Positions 52,308-60,590 of a stretch of 64,000 bases of DNA are shown piece by piece; the first letter of the stretch is position 1, and every line of letters starts with the position of its first letter. The position numbers and the translations under genes are program-made. This stretch comes from Microbacterium sp. Clip185 (GTDB lineage Bacteria > Actinomycetota > Actinomycetes > Actinomycetales > Microbacteriaceae): contig NZ_CP117996.1 in the NCBI RefSeq assembly GCF_028743715.1, forward strand, positions 744,001 to 808,000. The letters run 5' to 3'. The notes below the pieces were generated by a model. The model was not told the origin of the DNA, searched no databases, and saw nothing but the letters and a program-made list of their open reading frames with translations.

Positions 52308-53285
52308 TCAGAGATCGAGGACGATCCGTTCGCACGCCGCGCGCGAGACGCAGACCATCATGACGGTCGAGTCGCGCTGCTCGATCGGCGTGAGCACCGA
52401 GTCCCGGTGCTCGATGTCGCCCTCCAGCACCGGCACCTCGCACGTGCCGCAGGTGCCGCGTCGGCAGCTCGAGAGCACGAGCGTGTCGGGTGACTGCTCG
52501 CGGATGGCATCGAGCACGGACTGCTCGGGCGTGACCTGGACGACGTCGCCGCTCATGGCCAACTCGACCTCGAACGGCCCGGGCCAGACCGGCTCCCCGA
52601 ACTCCTTCGCCTCGAATCGCTCCACGTGCAGTGCGCGCTCGTCGACACTCGCATCCAGTGCGTCCAGCATCCGCTTCGGACCGCACGCGAACACGGCCGT
52701 GCGCCCGTCGAGGGATGCCGCGAGCGCGTCGATATCGAGGCGGGCACCCTCGTCGCCGGCGTGGATGCGCACGCGGTCGCCGTACGTCTCGGCGAGTTCC
52801 GCCGCGAACGCCATGCTCTGCCGCGAGCGCCCCGCGTAGTCGAGCTCCCACTCCGCTCCGGCGGCCTCCGCCGCGGCTGCCATCGCCCGGATCGCCGTGA
52901 TACCGATCCCGCCCGCCACGAACCGGTAGCGCGTGCCGGGGGAGACCTCGAACGGGAAGTGATTGCGGGGGCCGCGGACGCGCACACGCGCACCGACCTC
53001 GAGCTCGTCATGCACGCGTATCGATCCGCCGCGACCGCCCGTCTCACGCAGCACGGCGATGCGCCATCGCCCGCGCTCGCCAGGGTCGCCGCACAGGGAG
53101 TACTGGCGTTCCGCGGGGCCGGTGCCGTCGGCATCCGGCAGGATCACGTCGAGGTGGGAACCGGGGGTCCAGGCGGGCAGGTCGCGCCCGTTCGGGGATG
53201 CCAGATCGAAGGCGACGATGTCGTCGGCGAGCGCGGTGCGCTCCACGACGACGAGGTCGCGTTCGACGTCGCTGAAGTAACTCAC
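52308..53285 (-). CDS. oxygenase-type reductase (FMN/NAD/[2Fe-2S]), VanB-like
   Basis: 325 residues in the phthalate dioxygenase reductase order. An FMN-binding barrel has RQYSLCGDPGERG, an NAD domain has FVAGGIGITAIRAM and VFACGPKRML, and a C-terminal plant-type ferredoxin has ligands CRRGTCGTC and a distal Cys in MMVCVSRA. It normally passes electrons from NADH to a Rieske oxygenase such as VanA. No oxygenase gene is near in this window. The GTG start lies eight bases after TAGCGT on the complement. Confidence 0.87.
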   Translation of the reverse strand: MSYFSDVERDLVVVERTALADDIVAFDLASPNGRDLPAWTPGSHLDVILPDADGTGPAERQYSLCGDPGERGRWRIAVLRETGGRGGSIRVHDELEVGARVRVRGPRNHFPFEVSPGTRYRFVAGGIGITAIRAMAAAAEAAGAEWELDYAGRSRQSMAFAAELAETYGDRVRIHAGDEGARLDIDALAASLDGRTAVFACGPKRMLDALDASVDERALHVERFEAKEFGEPVWPGPFEVELAMSGDVVQVTPEQSVLDAIREQSPDTLVLSSCRRGTCGTCEVPVLEGDIEHRDSVLTPIEQRDSTVMMVCVSRAACERIVLDL

Positions 53286-53403
53286 AGCGCGTCACGCTAA
53301 TCGGCCCGTGTGACGAGCAGATGACGACAGGCGCGTTACCGGCGGGAAACGCGCGCCGGATACCGTCGGCGCTGGCGCCGGGCGGCGCCGGAGAAGGAGC
53401 ACC

Positions 53404-54618
53404 ATGGACGACCTGCCGCAGCCCGCGACGATCGATCGGATCGCGGGCGCCACGCTGGCTGACGGGTCTCGCGTCGACGTCACGATCGAGAACGGCCGGG
53501 TCTCCGCGGTGACGCCCGCCGCGCCGGCGCCAGCGGCCGGCACGCTCGATCTCTCCGGATACGTGCTGCTCGCCGCGGCCGCAGAGCCGCACGCGCACCT
53601 CGACAAGGCGCTGAGCTGGGACGCCATCCGCTCGCCCATGGGCGATCTCCGCGCGGCGATCGCGGCCTGGCGCGTCTACGCCGAGACGATGACGGTGGCG
53701 GATGCGGCAGCGCGCGCACGTGCGCAGGTACTGCGGATGCTGCGGCACGGCACGACCGCCATCCGCACGCACGTCGACGTGCTGCTGGGCGATGCGCCCC
53801 TTCGCGGGGTCGAGGCGCTCGTCTCGGTGCGGGAGGAACTGGCCGCACTCGTCGACATCGAGATCGTCGCCCTCGCCGCTCCTGACGTGCCGACCGCGCA
53901 CCTCGAGGCGGCGCTGGATGCGGGCGCCGACGTCATCGGGGGAGCCTCGCATCTCGCCGACGATCCGATCGCCGACCTGCACCGGCTACTCGATGTCGCC
54001 GAGCGGCGGGGTGTTCCGGTCGACCTGCACACGGATGAGGGTCTCGCGGCCGCCGTGACCCTCGACGCCTACGCCCGACGCACCCTCGGATGGCCGCAGA
54101 ACCGCTCCGCGGGGCACTGTGTACGACTGGGCACGCTCGACGAACCCGCGCGCGATGCCGTCATCGCAGAGGTCGTCGCGTCGGGCGTGGGCATCATCGC
54201 CAACCCCATGACGAACCTCTCGTTGCAGGGGTGGGGAGTCGCTGTCGCGACCCCGCGCGGCATCGCGCCGGCCCGCGCGCTGTTGGCCGCGGGCGCGCGG
54301 TTCGCCGCCGGTGCCGACAACGTGCGCGACCCGTTCAATCCGCTCGGCCGCGGTGACGCGCTCGAGACCGCGATGCTCCTCGTCGTCGCCGCGCACCTCA
54401 CCGCCGACGAGGCGTACACCGCGGTGTCCACCGGAGCGAGGGAGGTCATGGGACTGCCCGAAGCAGGGGTCGTCGTCGGTGCCCGCGCCGACCTGCTCGC
54501 CGTGCGGGCGGACTCGCTCGTGCAGGCGATCGCCGAGGCGCCGGCCGACCGGCTCGTGATCCGCGGTGGGCGCATCGTGGCGGCCACCGCGACCGAGGGG
54601 TGGGTCGCCGCCCCCTGA
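53404..54618 (+). CDS. amidohydrolase, cytosine deaminase (CodA)-like
   Basis: 404-residue metal-dependent deaminase/hydrolase. The metal site is intact: EPHAHLDKA, DLHTDE, SAGHC and GADNVRDPFNPLGRGD, the last typical of CodA and N-isopropylammelide hydrolase relatives. Likely substrates are cytosine-like or creatinine/hydantoin-like rings; the neighbouring creatininase-family gene fits ring amide chemistry. The ATG follows GAAGGAG. First gene of a rightward set ending at 57500. Confidence 0.83.
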   Translation: MDDLPQPATIDRIAGATLADGSRVDVTIENGRVSAVTPAAPAPAAGTLDLSGYVLLAAAAEPHAHLDKALSWDAIRSPMGDLRAAIAAWRVYAETMTVADAAARARAQVLRMLRHGTTAIRTHVDVLLGDAPLRGVEALVSVREELAALVDIEIVALAAPDVPTAHLEAALDAGADVIGGASHLADDPIADLHRLLDVAERRGVPVDLHTDEGLAAAVTLDAYARRTLGWPQNRSAGHCVRLGTLDEPARDAVIAEVVASGVGIIANPMTNLSLQGWGVAVATPRGIAPARALLAAGARFAAGADNVRDPFNPLGRGDALETAMLLVVAAHLTADEAYTAVSTGAREVMGLPEAGVVVGARADLLAVRADSLVQAIAEAPADRLVIRGGRIVAATATEGWVAAP

Positions 54619-54754
54619 TCGCAAACCGCGTGTTGCGTGCGCGAAACATGGACGGCGCATGATGATCGCGGGCCACGGCCTCTGCGCGGCGAGTGACTCA
54701 TCACCCGGCTCGTCGCGCTCCTTCGTCGGGAGATGCACGCGAAGGAGGATTCCT

Positions 54755-56077
54755 ATGACCGAACCCGATTACGCCGCCCTCGAGGCAGAGCTGCGCGACC
54801 TGCTGGGCCCGCGCGGCGTCTCCAGCGACATGCGTCAGCGCGAGAAGGCGTCCGTGGACGGCGCGCGGATGTCGCCGATCATCGCCGAGATGCTGCCGTT
54901 GGGCATCGCCGACCTCGTCGCCTTCCCGACGACCGCGCAGGAGATCGCGGACGTCGTCGGCCTCGCCGCGCGTCACGGTGTGGCCATCACACCGCGTGGC
55001 AAGGGAACCGGCAACTATGGGCAGGCGATCCCCATGCCGGGCGGACTCGTGCTCGACACCTCGCGCGCCCGCACGATCGTCGAGGTGGGCGAGGGGTGGA
55101 TCACGGCGGATGCGGGCGCGCCCATGAACGCGCTCGAGGCCGCCGCCCGCGCGGCCGGTCAGCAGCTGTGGATGTATCCCTCGACCGTGCACACCACGAT
55201 CGGCGGATTCCTGGCGGGCGGCTCCGGCGGAACGGGAACGATCGCGCACGGTTCGAACGACATGGGGTTCGTGCTCGCGCTGGACGTCGCGACGCCCGCA
55301 TCCGGCGGCACGCTGCGGCACGTCGAGGGTGATGAGGCGCAGGGGTACGTGCACAACTACGGCACCGCGGGCGTCATCGCCCGAGCCACCGTGCGTCTCG
55401 AACCGCTGCAGGACTGGCGCGGCCTCTACGCCTCGTTCCCCGATTTCTCCGGAGCGCTGTCGGTGCTGCGTACGCTCGGCCGGATGACGCCCTCGCCGCG
55501 ACTCGTGTCGGCTGATACCCCGCACATCACCGCGCAGCTGCCGCCGGACGAGGCGTTCAGCGAGGGGCACAGCTCGCTGCGCATGATCGTCGACGCCCGC
55601 ATCCTCGACGAAGCGGTCGCCGTCATCGAGCGGGCCGGCGGGCGGGTCGAGGATGTGCGCGAGGGTCCGGGCGTCAGCGCCGCCATCTCCGTGCTCAGCT
55701 ACAACCATCCGATCGAGTGGCTGCAGAAGTCCGAGCCGGGCGTGTACTTCCACGTCGAGGTGTCCGGTGACGCGCTGGTGGAGCGTATCGACGAGGTCCA
55801 CGCCGTCTACCCCGGCGGCCAGTTGCACATCGAGGCGGGTCACACCGTTCCGATCGGGATGCTGGCGGGTGTCTACGAGAGCCCGGAGGCCGTCTACGCC
55901 GGCATCGAGCGCCTCGGGCAACTGGGCGTCGGCGTGCACAATCCGCACCAGTGGAACGTCGACTTCCGCCTCGCCGAAACGGTGGAGCTGGCGCGGCGCA
56001 CCGACCCGCAGGGCCTGCTGAACCCGGGCAAGCTCAACCCCGACTACGCCGGTCCGACCAAGGGAGCGATCCGATGA
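54755..56077 (+). CDS. FAD-linked oxidase (PCMH family)
   Basis: 440 residues. FAD-binding features are ITPRGKGTGNYGQAIP, STVHTTIGGFLAGGSGGTG and YGTAGVIARATVRL. The C-terminal half has FHVEVSGD, then HIEAGHTVPIGM, and ends DPQGLLNPGKLNPDYAG. It differs from the GlcD-like enzyme at 42550. An AAGGAGG site at 54743 sets the ATG at 54755; the open frame before it is not coding. It overlaps the creatininase gene by four bases. Substrate unknown. Confidence 0.85.
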   Translation: MTEPDYAALEAELRDLLGPRGVSSDMRQREKASVDGARMSPIIAEMLPLGIADLVAFPTTAQEIADVVGLAARHGVAITPRGKGTGNYGQAIPMPGGLVLDTSRARTIVEVGEGWITADAGAPMNALEAAARAAGQQLWMYPSTVHTTIGGFLAGGSGGTGTIAHGSNDMGFVLALDVATPASGGTLRHVEGDEAQGYVHNYGTAGVIARATVRLEPLQDWRGLYASFPDFSGALSVLRTLGRMTPSPRLVSADTPHITAQLPPDEAFSEGHSSLRMIVDARILDEAVAVIERAGGRVEDVREGPGVSAAISVLSYNHPIEWLQKSEPGVYFHVEVSGDALVERIDEVHAVYPGGQLHIEAGHTVPIGMLAGVYESPEAVYAGIERLGQLGVGVHNPHQWNVDFRLAETVELARRTDPQGLLNPGKLNPDYAGPTKGAIR

Positions 56078-56859
56078 CGGCGGCGACGAGGCGATGGGAC
56101 GACCTCTCGGGGCCCGCACTGGTCTCGGCCACGAGCGACCGGTCGATCGCCGTCGTGCCGATCGGGGCGATCGAGCACCACGGTCCGCACCTCCCGTTGC
56201 GGACCGACACGCTGATCGCAGAGGCGGTCGCGACCGCTGCCGTCGAGCGCGTCGCGGCGCAGGGAGTCGACGCGTGGCTGCTCCCGACGCTCGCCTACGC
56301 CAAGTCTGACGAGCACTACTGGGCGCCGGGGACGCTCTGGATGGAGGGGACGACCCTGTTGCAGCAACTCATCGAGATCGGCCGTGCCATCGCGCAGACC
56401 CCCGTACGCACGGTCGCCTTCGTCAACGGCCACGGAGGCAACGTCATGCTCCTCGGCTGGGTCAACCGGGAGCTCCGGCGCCGATTCGGGCTCCGCTCGT
56501 TCTCGATGGGTTCGGGTGCGGGTGTCGCGGGCGACGGATGCGACGGCCGTCCTGACGAACTCGGGCAGGGCATCCACGCGGGATGGGGCGAGACCTCGGT
56601 GGTCATGCACCTGGCGCCGCACCTGGTGGCGAAGGAGCTGCCGCCGCGCAACTTGCCCGAGCGCATCGCGGCGCTGACCCACATCGGCTTCAACGCCAAG
56701 CCCGTGATGTTCGGTTGGACGAGCGACGACTTCGGTCCCGACGGCGTGATCGGCGACCCCACCGGTGCCAACCCTGAGGACGGCCGTCGGATCTTCGAGG
56801 CCGGTGTCGACTTCGTGGCGGAGGCCCTCACCGAGATCGACGGATTCGAGTTCGCATGA
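56074..56859 (+). CDS. creatininase-family amidohydrolase
   Basis: 261 residues. The metal-binding set of the family is visible: PIGAIEHHGPHLPLRTDT (Glu, His, Asp), FVNGHGGNVMLLG (His) and WGETSVVMHLAP. Members hydrolyse creatinine, formamidopyrimidines or peptides (MftE). The position between an FAD oxidase and a PNPOx-like gene, with four-base overlaps on both sides, argues for one pathway. A catabolic amidase role is more likely than peptide processing, since no radical-SAM partner is present. Confidence 0.87.
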   Translation: MTAATRRWDDLSGPALVSATSDRSIAVVPIGAIEHHGPHLPLRTDTLIAEAVATAAVERVAAQGVDAWLLPTLAYAKSDEHYWAPGTLWMEGTTLLQQLIEIGRAIAQTPVRTVAFVNGHGGNVMLLGWVNRELRRRFGLRSFSMGSGAGVAGDGCDGRPDELGQGIHAGWGETSVVMHLAPHLVAKELPPRNLPERIAALTHIGFNAKPVMFGWTSDDFGPDGVIGDPTGANPEDGRRIFEAGVDFVAEALTEIDGFEFA

Positions 56860-57500
56860 CCGCCCCTCCCGCATCCGACGTCGTCGCCCTCCGGGTGCCG
56901 CGCATAGACGTGGCCACCGATCCGGTGCACGCCGACGAGCCGCCGCGCGATCCGCTCGCGCTCGCGGCGTCGTGGCTGCCCGGCGATGGCGAGGAGCGTG
57001 CGCTGATGACGCTCTCCACGGTCGACGAGGACGGCTTCCCCCGCGCGCGCACCGTCATGCTGACGGAGTTCGACGGGGAGCGTTTCTTCTTCCATACGGA
57101 TGCGGCGAGCCGGAAGGTGCGCGAGCTCAGCCTCAACCCGAGGGTCGCGTTGACCGTGCTGTGGCCCGGCTTCACGCACCAGCTCGTTGTGCAGGGGACG
57201 GCGGCCGTGGCGGACGAGGACGAGATCGCCCGAGCCTACGGCGGCCGTTCCGACTACCTGCGCCAACTCGCCTGGCTCAACACCGCCGAGTACGCCCGCC
57301 AGCCGCGTGCGCGCCGGGAGCGGCAGTGGGCCGCGTTCGCGGCGGCGAACCCGCATCCGGCGCAGCCCGACGGCTGGATCGGTTACGCGGTGCGCCCGCG
57401 GCGGATGCTGTTCTGGACGTCGCATCCCGCCGCCGCCAGTCGCCGCCTCGAGTATGTGCGCGAGGAGGGCGGCTGGATCTGTCGGCACCTGCCGGGCTGA
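56856..57500 (+). CDS. pyridoxamine 5'-phosphate oxidase-like FMN protein
   Basis: 214 residues with the PNPOx split barrel (FPRARTVMLTEFDGERFFFHT) and C-terminal dimerisation segment (WIGYAVRPRRMLFW, RRLEYVREEGGW). It is close to PdxH in plan, but several PLP-contact residues are not clearly conserved. The operon context suggests an FMN-dependent step in the same pathway as the creatininase-family enzyme. Overlaps it by four bases. A type B element follows. Confidence 0.8.
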   Translation: MTAPPASDVVALRVPRIDVATDPVHADEPPRDPLALAASWLPGDGEERALMTLSTVDEDGFPRARTVMLTEFDGERFFFHTDAASRKVRELSLNPRVALTVLWPGFTHQLVVQGTAAVADEDEIARAYGGRSDYLRQLAWLNTAEYARQPRARRERQWAAFAAANPHPAQPDGWIGYAVRPRRMLFWTSHPAAASRRLEYVREEGGWICRHLPG

Positions 57501-57533
57501 GTCAGCCGGTTCGCGCCGGTCGGGCCGGTCGGG

Positions 57534-57606
57534 CCGGTCGGAGAATGTGCTCAATCTCGGAGGATTCGCGCCGTATCCTCCGAGATTCGCGCGAATCTCC
57601 GACCGG
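57534..57606. repeat. type B nested palindromic element, copy 3
   Basis: Outer stem CCGGTCGGAGA/TCTCCGACCGG (57534-57544 with 57596-57606) and inner perfect 13-bp stem AATCTCGGAGGAT (57553-57565) with 57575-57587. Core starts are 57538, 57557, 57578 and 57597 (0/19/40/59). It lies between convergent genes. A GGGCCGGTC run precedes it. Confidence 0.9.
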
Positions 57607-57625
57607 GGGAGAATGCCCAGGTCGA

Positions 57626-58300
57626 TCAGACGCCCGCCCCGGCGCCCGCGCCCGCCCCTGCTCCGGCGCCCACGGGCCCGCGGTGCCGGATGCGGCGTCC
57701 CGCATCCCTCGCGCCCAGGCGCGCCGTCTCGGCGATCCACGTCCGCCGGGTCTCGTCGCTGCGGTGGCGCACCTGGTCGAAGCGGGTCACCCCGATCGTG
57801 CGCACGCCGCAATAGCCGAGCACCGCGTTTCGCAGACTCGTCTCCGCGGCGTGCCGGTACACGATCGCGTTCCACACGCGCGGCGAGTCCATCGTCATGA
57901 CGATGCGGGCGGTTCGTCCGGTCAGCAGCTTGTCCCACAGCGGACCCGTCGGGCGGTAACGGAAGGCGAACCCCGACAGGAACACGCGGTCGATGAAGAC
58001 CTTGAGGGCGCCGGGGTACGTACCCCACCACTGCGGGAAGAAGAACACGAGATGCTCGGCCCACGCGATGTCCTCGATCGCTCGCGCCGCGACCGCATCC
58101 AGCGGTGCGTCGTCGGACGTGCGGGGCATCCGCACCTGGCCCGGCGTGCGCGGATGCGCGGGAGCCTCTTCGACCGCGAGGTCGATCACGCGGACCTCCG
58201 CCCCCGCGGCACGGGCCGCATCCGCGTACGAGGCTGCGAGGGCGTGGTTGAGGGTGTCGGGCAGCGGGGTGCCGACGATGACGACGATCCTGGTGCTCAC
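57626..58300 (-). CDS. flavodoxin-fold NAD(P)H:quinone oxidoreductase
   Basis: 224 residues of the KefF/MdaB type. It has VVIVGTPLPDTLNHALA (FMN phosphate loop), LVFFFPQWWGTYPGALKVFIDRVFL and a C-terminal helix. The last ~14 residues are a repetitive Gly-Ala tail (from GPVGAGAG onward). Probably a two-electron quinone or electrophile reductase. It overlaps the MarR gene by four bases (GTGA), so it is a MarR target in one operon. Flanked by type B copies 3 and 4. Confidence 0.85.
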   Translation of the reverse strand: MSTRIVVIVGTPLPDTLNHALAASYADAARAAGAEVRVIDLAVEEAPAHPRTPGQVRMPRTSDDAPLDAVAARAIEDIAWAEHLVFFFPQWWGTYPGALKVFIDRVFLSGFAFRYRPTGPLWDKLLTGRTARIVMTMDSPRVWNAIVYRHAAETSLRNAVLGYCGVRTIGVTRFDQVRHRSDETRRTWIAETARLGARDAGRRIRHRGPVGAGAGAGAGAGAGV

Positions 58301-58734
58301 GGTGTCTCCTTCTCTCGGACGAGCTCCGTCAGCACCTCCAGCTGGCGGGCGAGCACAGCGCGATCGACTCCGGTGTCGATCAGGCGCTGATCATCGAAGA
58401 GGTCCATGAACTCGGCGTCGAGCTCGCTGCCCGCGCGCTCGACGAGGCTCGCGCCCGCATCCGTCAGCCCGACGAGGATGCGTCGCCCCGGACCGTTCGA
58501 GGTACGCACCCACCCGGCCTCGGCCAGATGCGGCATCCGCTTGCTGACGGCGGCCTTCGTGACCATGAGGCACCGCGCCAGGGAGGTCAGATCGAGCGGC
58601 TGCTGATCGGAGATCGTGGCGAGGTAGATGAAGTCGCCGATCGAGATTCCGTAGCCGCTGCGCAGACGTGCATCCGCGAACGCGTCGACGGTCGCGACGA
58701 GCTCGTGCAGGGTGAAGGAGATCCGGTCGGCCAC
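58297..58734 (-). CDS. MarR-family transcriptional regulator
   Basis: 145 residues with the winged helix-turn-helix (LTSLARCLMVTKAAVSKRMPHLAEAGWV) and wing (GRRILVGLTDAGASLV). It starts at a GTG and is co-transcribed with the quinone reductase gene. Two GTCAACC-type palindromes start eight bases upstream, so autorepression relieved by an electrophile or phenolic ligand is likely. Confidence 0.87.
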   Translation of the reverse strand: MADRISFTLHELVATVDAFADARLRSGYGISIGDFIYLATISDQQPLDLTSLARCLMVTKAAVSKRMPHLAEAGWVRTSNGPGRRILVGLTDAGASLVERAGSELDAEFMDLFDDQRLIDTGVDRAVLARQLEVLTELVREKETP

Positions 58735-58741
58735 AAGTCAA

Positions 58742-58778
58742 GTCAACCAGTTGACACCACGCGAGTCAACCGGTTGAC
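58742..58778. promoter_or_regulatory. tandem MarR operators
   Basis: GTCAACCAGTTGAC (58742-58755) and GTCAACCGGTTGAC (58765-58778) are palindromes of 14 bp, the second perfect, with centres 23 bp apart. They cover the promoter of the MarR/quinone reductase operon directly before its GTG start. Confidence 0.8.
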
Positions 58779-58796
58779 ACGGTTTGTCTGTGCGCG

Positions 58797-58870
58797 GCCG
58801 TCGGAGAATATGCGTCCCGTCGGAGCATGCGCGCCAGCGCCTCCGACATCCGCGCGAGACTCCGACCGGC
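58797..58870. repeat. type B nested palindromic element, copy 4
   Basis: Cores TCGGAG, TCGGAG, CTCCGA and CTCCGA begin at 58801, 58820, 58841 and 58860, again 0/19/40/59. Inner stem GTCGGAG/CTCCGAC (58819-58825 with 58841-58847); the outer stem has one bulge. Unlike the others it lies between two divergent genes, the MarR operon and the aldehyde dehydrogenase, where no gene end needs a terminator. Confidence 0.85.
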
Positions 58871-59013
58871 GACGCGGATGCCGGCGCCAAGGGCCTGTAC
58901 ACGGTGGCGAGTCGGATGCGGGGGCGCGCCGTGCGGGCGAATGCTCGGCGCTCCGCGGCGGATGAGAATGGGCAGGTCCCGACGGCGGGATGACCTGACC
59001 GAGGAGAGCCGAG

Positions 59014-60486
59014 ATGACCGCACTCACCGAGACCGACCTGCTCGCCCGCGTCCGCTCGCAGCTGTTCATCGGCGGCGAGTGGCGCGACGCATCCGACGCC
59101 CAGACGCTCGAGGTGCGTGACCCCGCCACCAACGCGGTCGTGAAGACGATCGCGAGCGCGACGGTGGCAGACGGCACCGCGGCGCTGGATGCTGCCGTCG
59201 ACGCGTTCGAGTCGTGGTCGCGGACCCCGGCACGTGAGCGGGCCGAGCTGCTGCGCCGTGCGTTCGATCTGCTGCAGGAGCGCAAGGAGGAGTTCGCGCT
59301 GCTCATGACGATCGAGATGGGCAAACCGCTCGCGGAGGCCCGCGGCGAGGTCGTCTACGGGGGCGAGTTCCTGCGGTGGTTCAGCGAAGAGGCCGCCCAC
59401 GTGCAGGGCCGCTACGGTGCCAACCCCGAGGGCACCGGTCGCATGATCGTCTCGCAGCACCCCGTCGGTCCGTGCTACCTCATCACTCCCTGGAACTTCC
59501 CGCTCGCGATGGCGACGCGCAAGATCGCCCCCGCGCTCGCCGCGGGCTGCACGGTGGTCATCAAGCCGGCCGAGCTCACCCCGTTGACGACGCTGTACTT
59601 CGCTCAGCTGCTGCAGGATGCGGGGCTGCCGGACGGCGTGGTCAACGTGATCACCACGTCGCACTCCGGCGCCGTGTCGGAGCCGATCATCCGCGATCCG
59701 CGCCTGCGCAAGCTGTCGTTCACGGGCTCCACCCCGGTCGGTGTGAAGCTGCTGGAGCAGGCGGCCGGCGGGGTGCTCCGCACATCGATGGAGCTCGGCG
59801 GCAACGCGCCCTTCCTCGTCTTCGACGATGCGGATCTCGACAAGGCCGTGGAGGGCGCGATGGCGGCGAAGTTCCGCAACATCGGACAGGCCTGCACTGC
59901 CGCGAACCGCTTCCTCGTGCACCGCAGCGTCGCGGAGGAGTTCACGCGACGCGTCACGGAACGGGTTCAGGCGATGCGGGTCGGCCGCGGCACCGAGGAC
60001 GGCGTGGCGATCGGCCCGCTCATCGACGAGCGTGCCGTCGCGAAGGCTGCGGCTCTGGTGTCGGATGCGGTCTCGCGCGGCGCGAGCGTGCGCACGGGCG
60101 GGTCGGCGATCGAGGGTGAGGGCACCTTCTTCGAGCCGACGGTGGTCTCCGATGTTGCGGCGGGAAGCGACATCTTGCGCGAGGAGATCTTCGGACCGGT
60201 TCTGGCGATCGTCCCCTTCGATACCGAAGACGAGGCCGTCGCGCTCGCCAACGCGACCGAGTACGGCCTGGTGTCCTACGTCTTCACCGAGAACCTTGCA
60301 CGCGGGCAGCGCATGATCGAGCGCCTCGAGACCGGGATGATGGGGCTCAACATGGGGGTCGTCTCCAACGCGGCAGGGCCCTTCGGCGGGTGGAAGTCCT
60401 CCGGCCTCGGCCGCGAGGGCGGCGCCGAAGGGATCCACGAGTACCTCCAGACCAAGTACACGCTCACCCCCAACCCCTTCGGCTGA
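59014..60486 (+). CDS. NAD(P)-dependent succinate-semialdehyde dehydrogenase
   Basis: 490-residue aldehyde dehydrogenase. The cofactor segment is [22 protein letters not shown], the general base is E260 in MELGGNAP and the nucleophile is C294 in [10 protein letters not shown]. The C-terminus reads [25 protein letters not shown]. Length and motifs fit the GabD subfamily, which converts succinate semialdehyde to succinate. AGGAGAG precedes the ATG. A type A element follows. Substrate choice within the family is probable, not certain. Confidence 0.88.
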   Translation: MTALTETDLLARVRSQLFIGGEWRDASDAQTLEVRDPATNAVVKTIASATVADGTAALDAAVDAFESWSRTPARERAELLRRAFDLLQERKEEFALLMTIEMGKPLAEARGEVVYGGEFLRWFSEEAAHVQGRYGANPEGTGRMIVSQHPVGPCYLITPWNFPLAMATRKIAPALAAGCTVVIKPAELTPLTTLYFAQLLQDAGLPDGVVNVITTSHSGAVSEPIIRDPRLRKLSFTGSTPVGVKLLEQAAGGVLRTSMELGGNAPFLVFDDADLDKAVEGAMAAKFRNIGQACTAANRFLVHRSVAEEFTRRVTERVQAMRVGRGTEDGVAIGPLIDERAVAKAAALVSDAVSRGASVRTGGSAIEGEGTFFEPTVVSDVAAGSDILREEIFGPVLAIVPFDTEDEAVALANATEYGLVSYVFTENLARGQRMIERLETGMMGLNMGVVSNAAGPFGGWKSSGLGREGGAEGIHEYLQTKYTLTPNPFG

Positions 60487-60512
60487 GCGGCGGCGGGCCC
60501 GCGCTGCTGTCG

Positions 60513-60582
60513 CCGAGCGAGCATCCGATTGCCGAATGAGCACTCCATTGGGTGCTCATTGGATGAACGGATGCTCGCTCGG
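60513..60582. repeat. type A nested palindromic element, copy 2
   Basis: Outer 14-bp stem CCGAGCGAGCATCC/GGATGCTCGCTCGG (60513-60526 with 60569-60582), inner 9-bp stem AATGAGCAC/GTGCTCATT (60535-60543 with 60552-60560). Core starts 60519, 60538, 60552 and 60571 give 0/19/33/52, identical to copies 1 and 3. Between convergent genes. Confidence 0.9.
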
Positions 60583-60590
60583 TGCTGTCG

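Noticed and set aside
50784..57500. Mycofactocin-like or other RiPP cluster built on the small ORF and the creatininase-family gene
   Set aside because: No radical-SAM enzyme, no peptide-recognition protein and no typical MftA core are present, and the creatininase-family gene is 5 kb away with other partners. Kept only as a minor option in the small-ORF finding.
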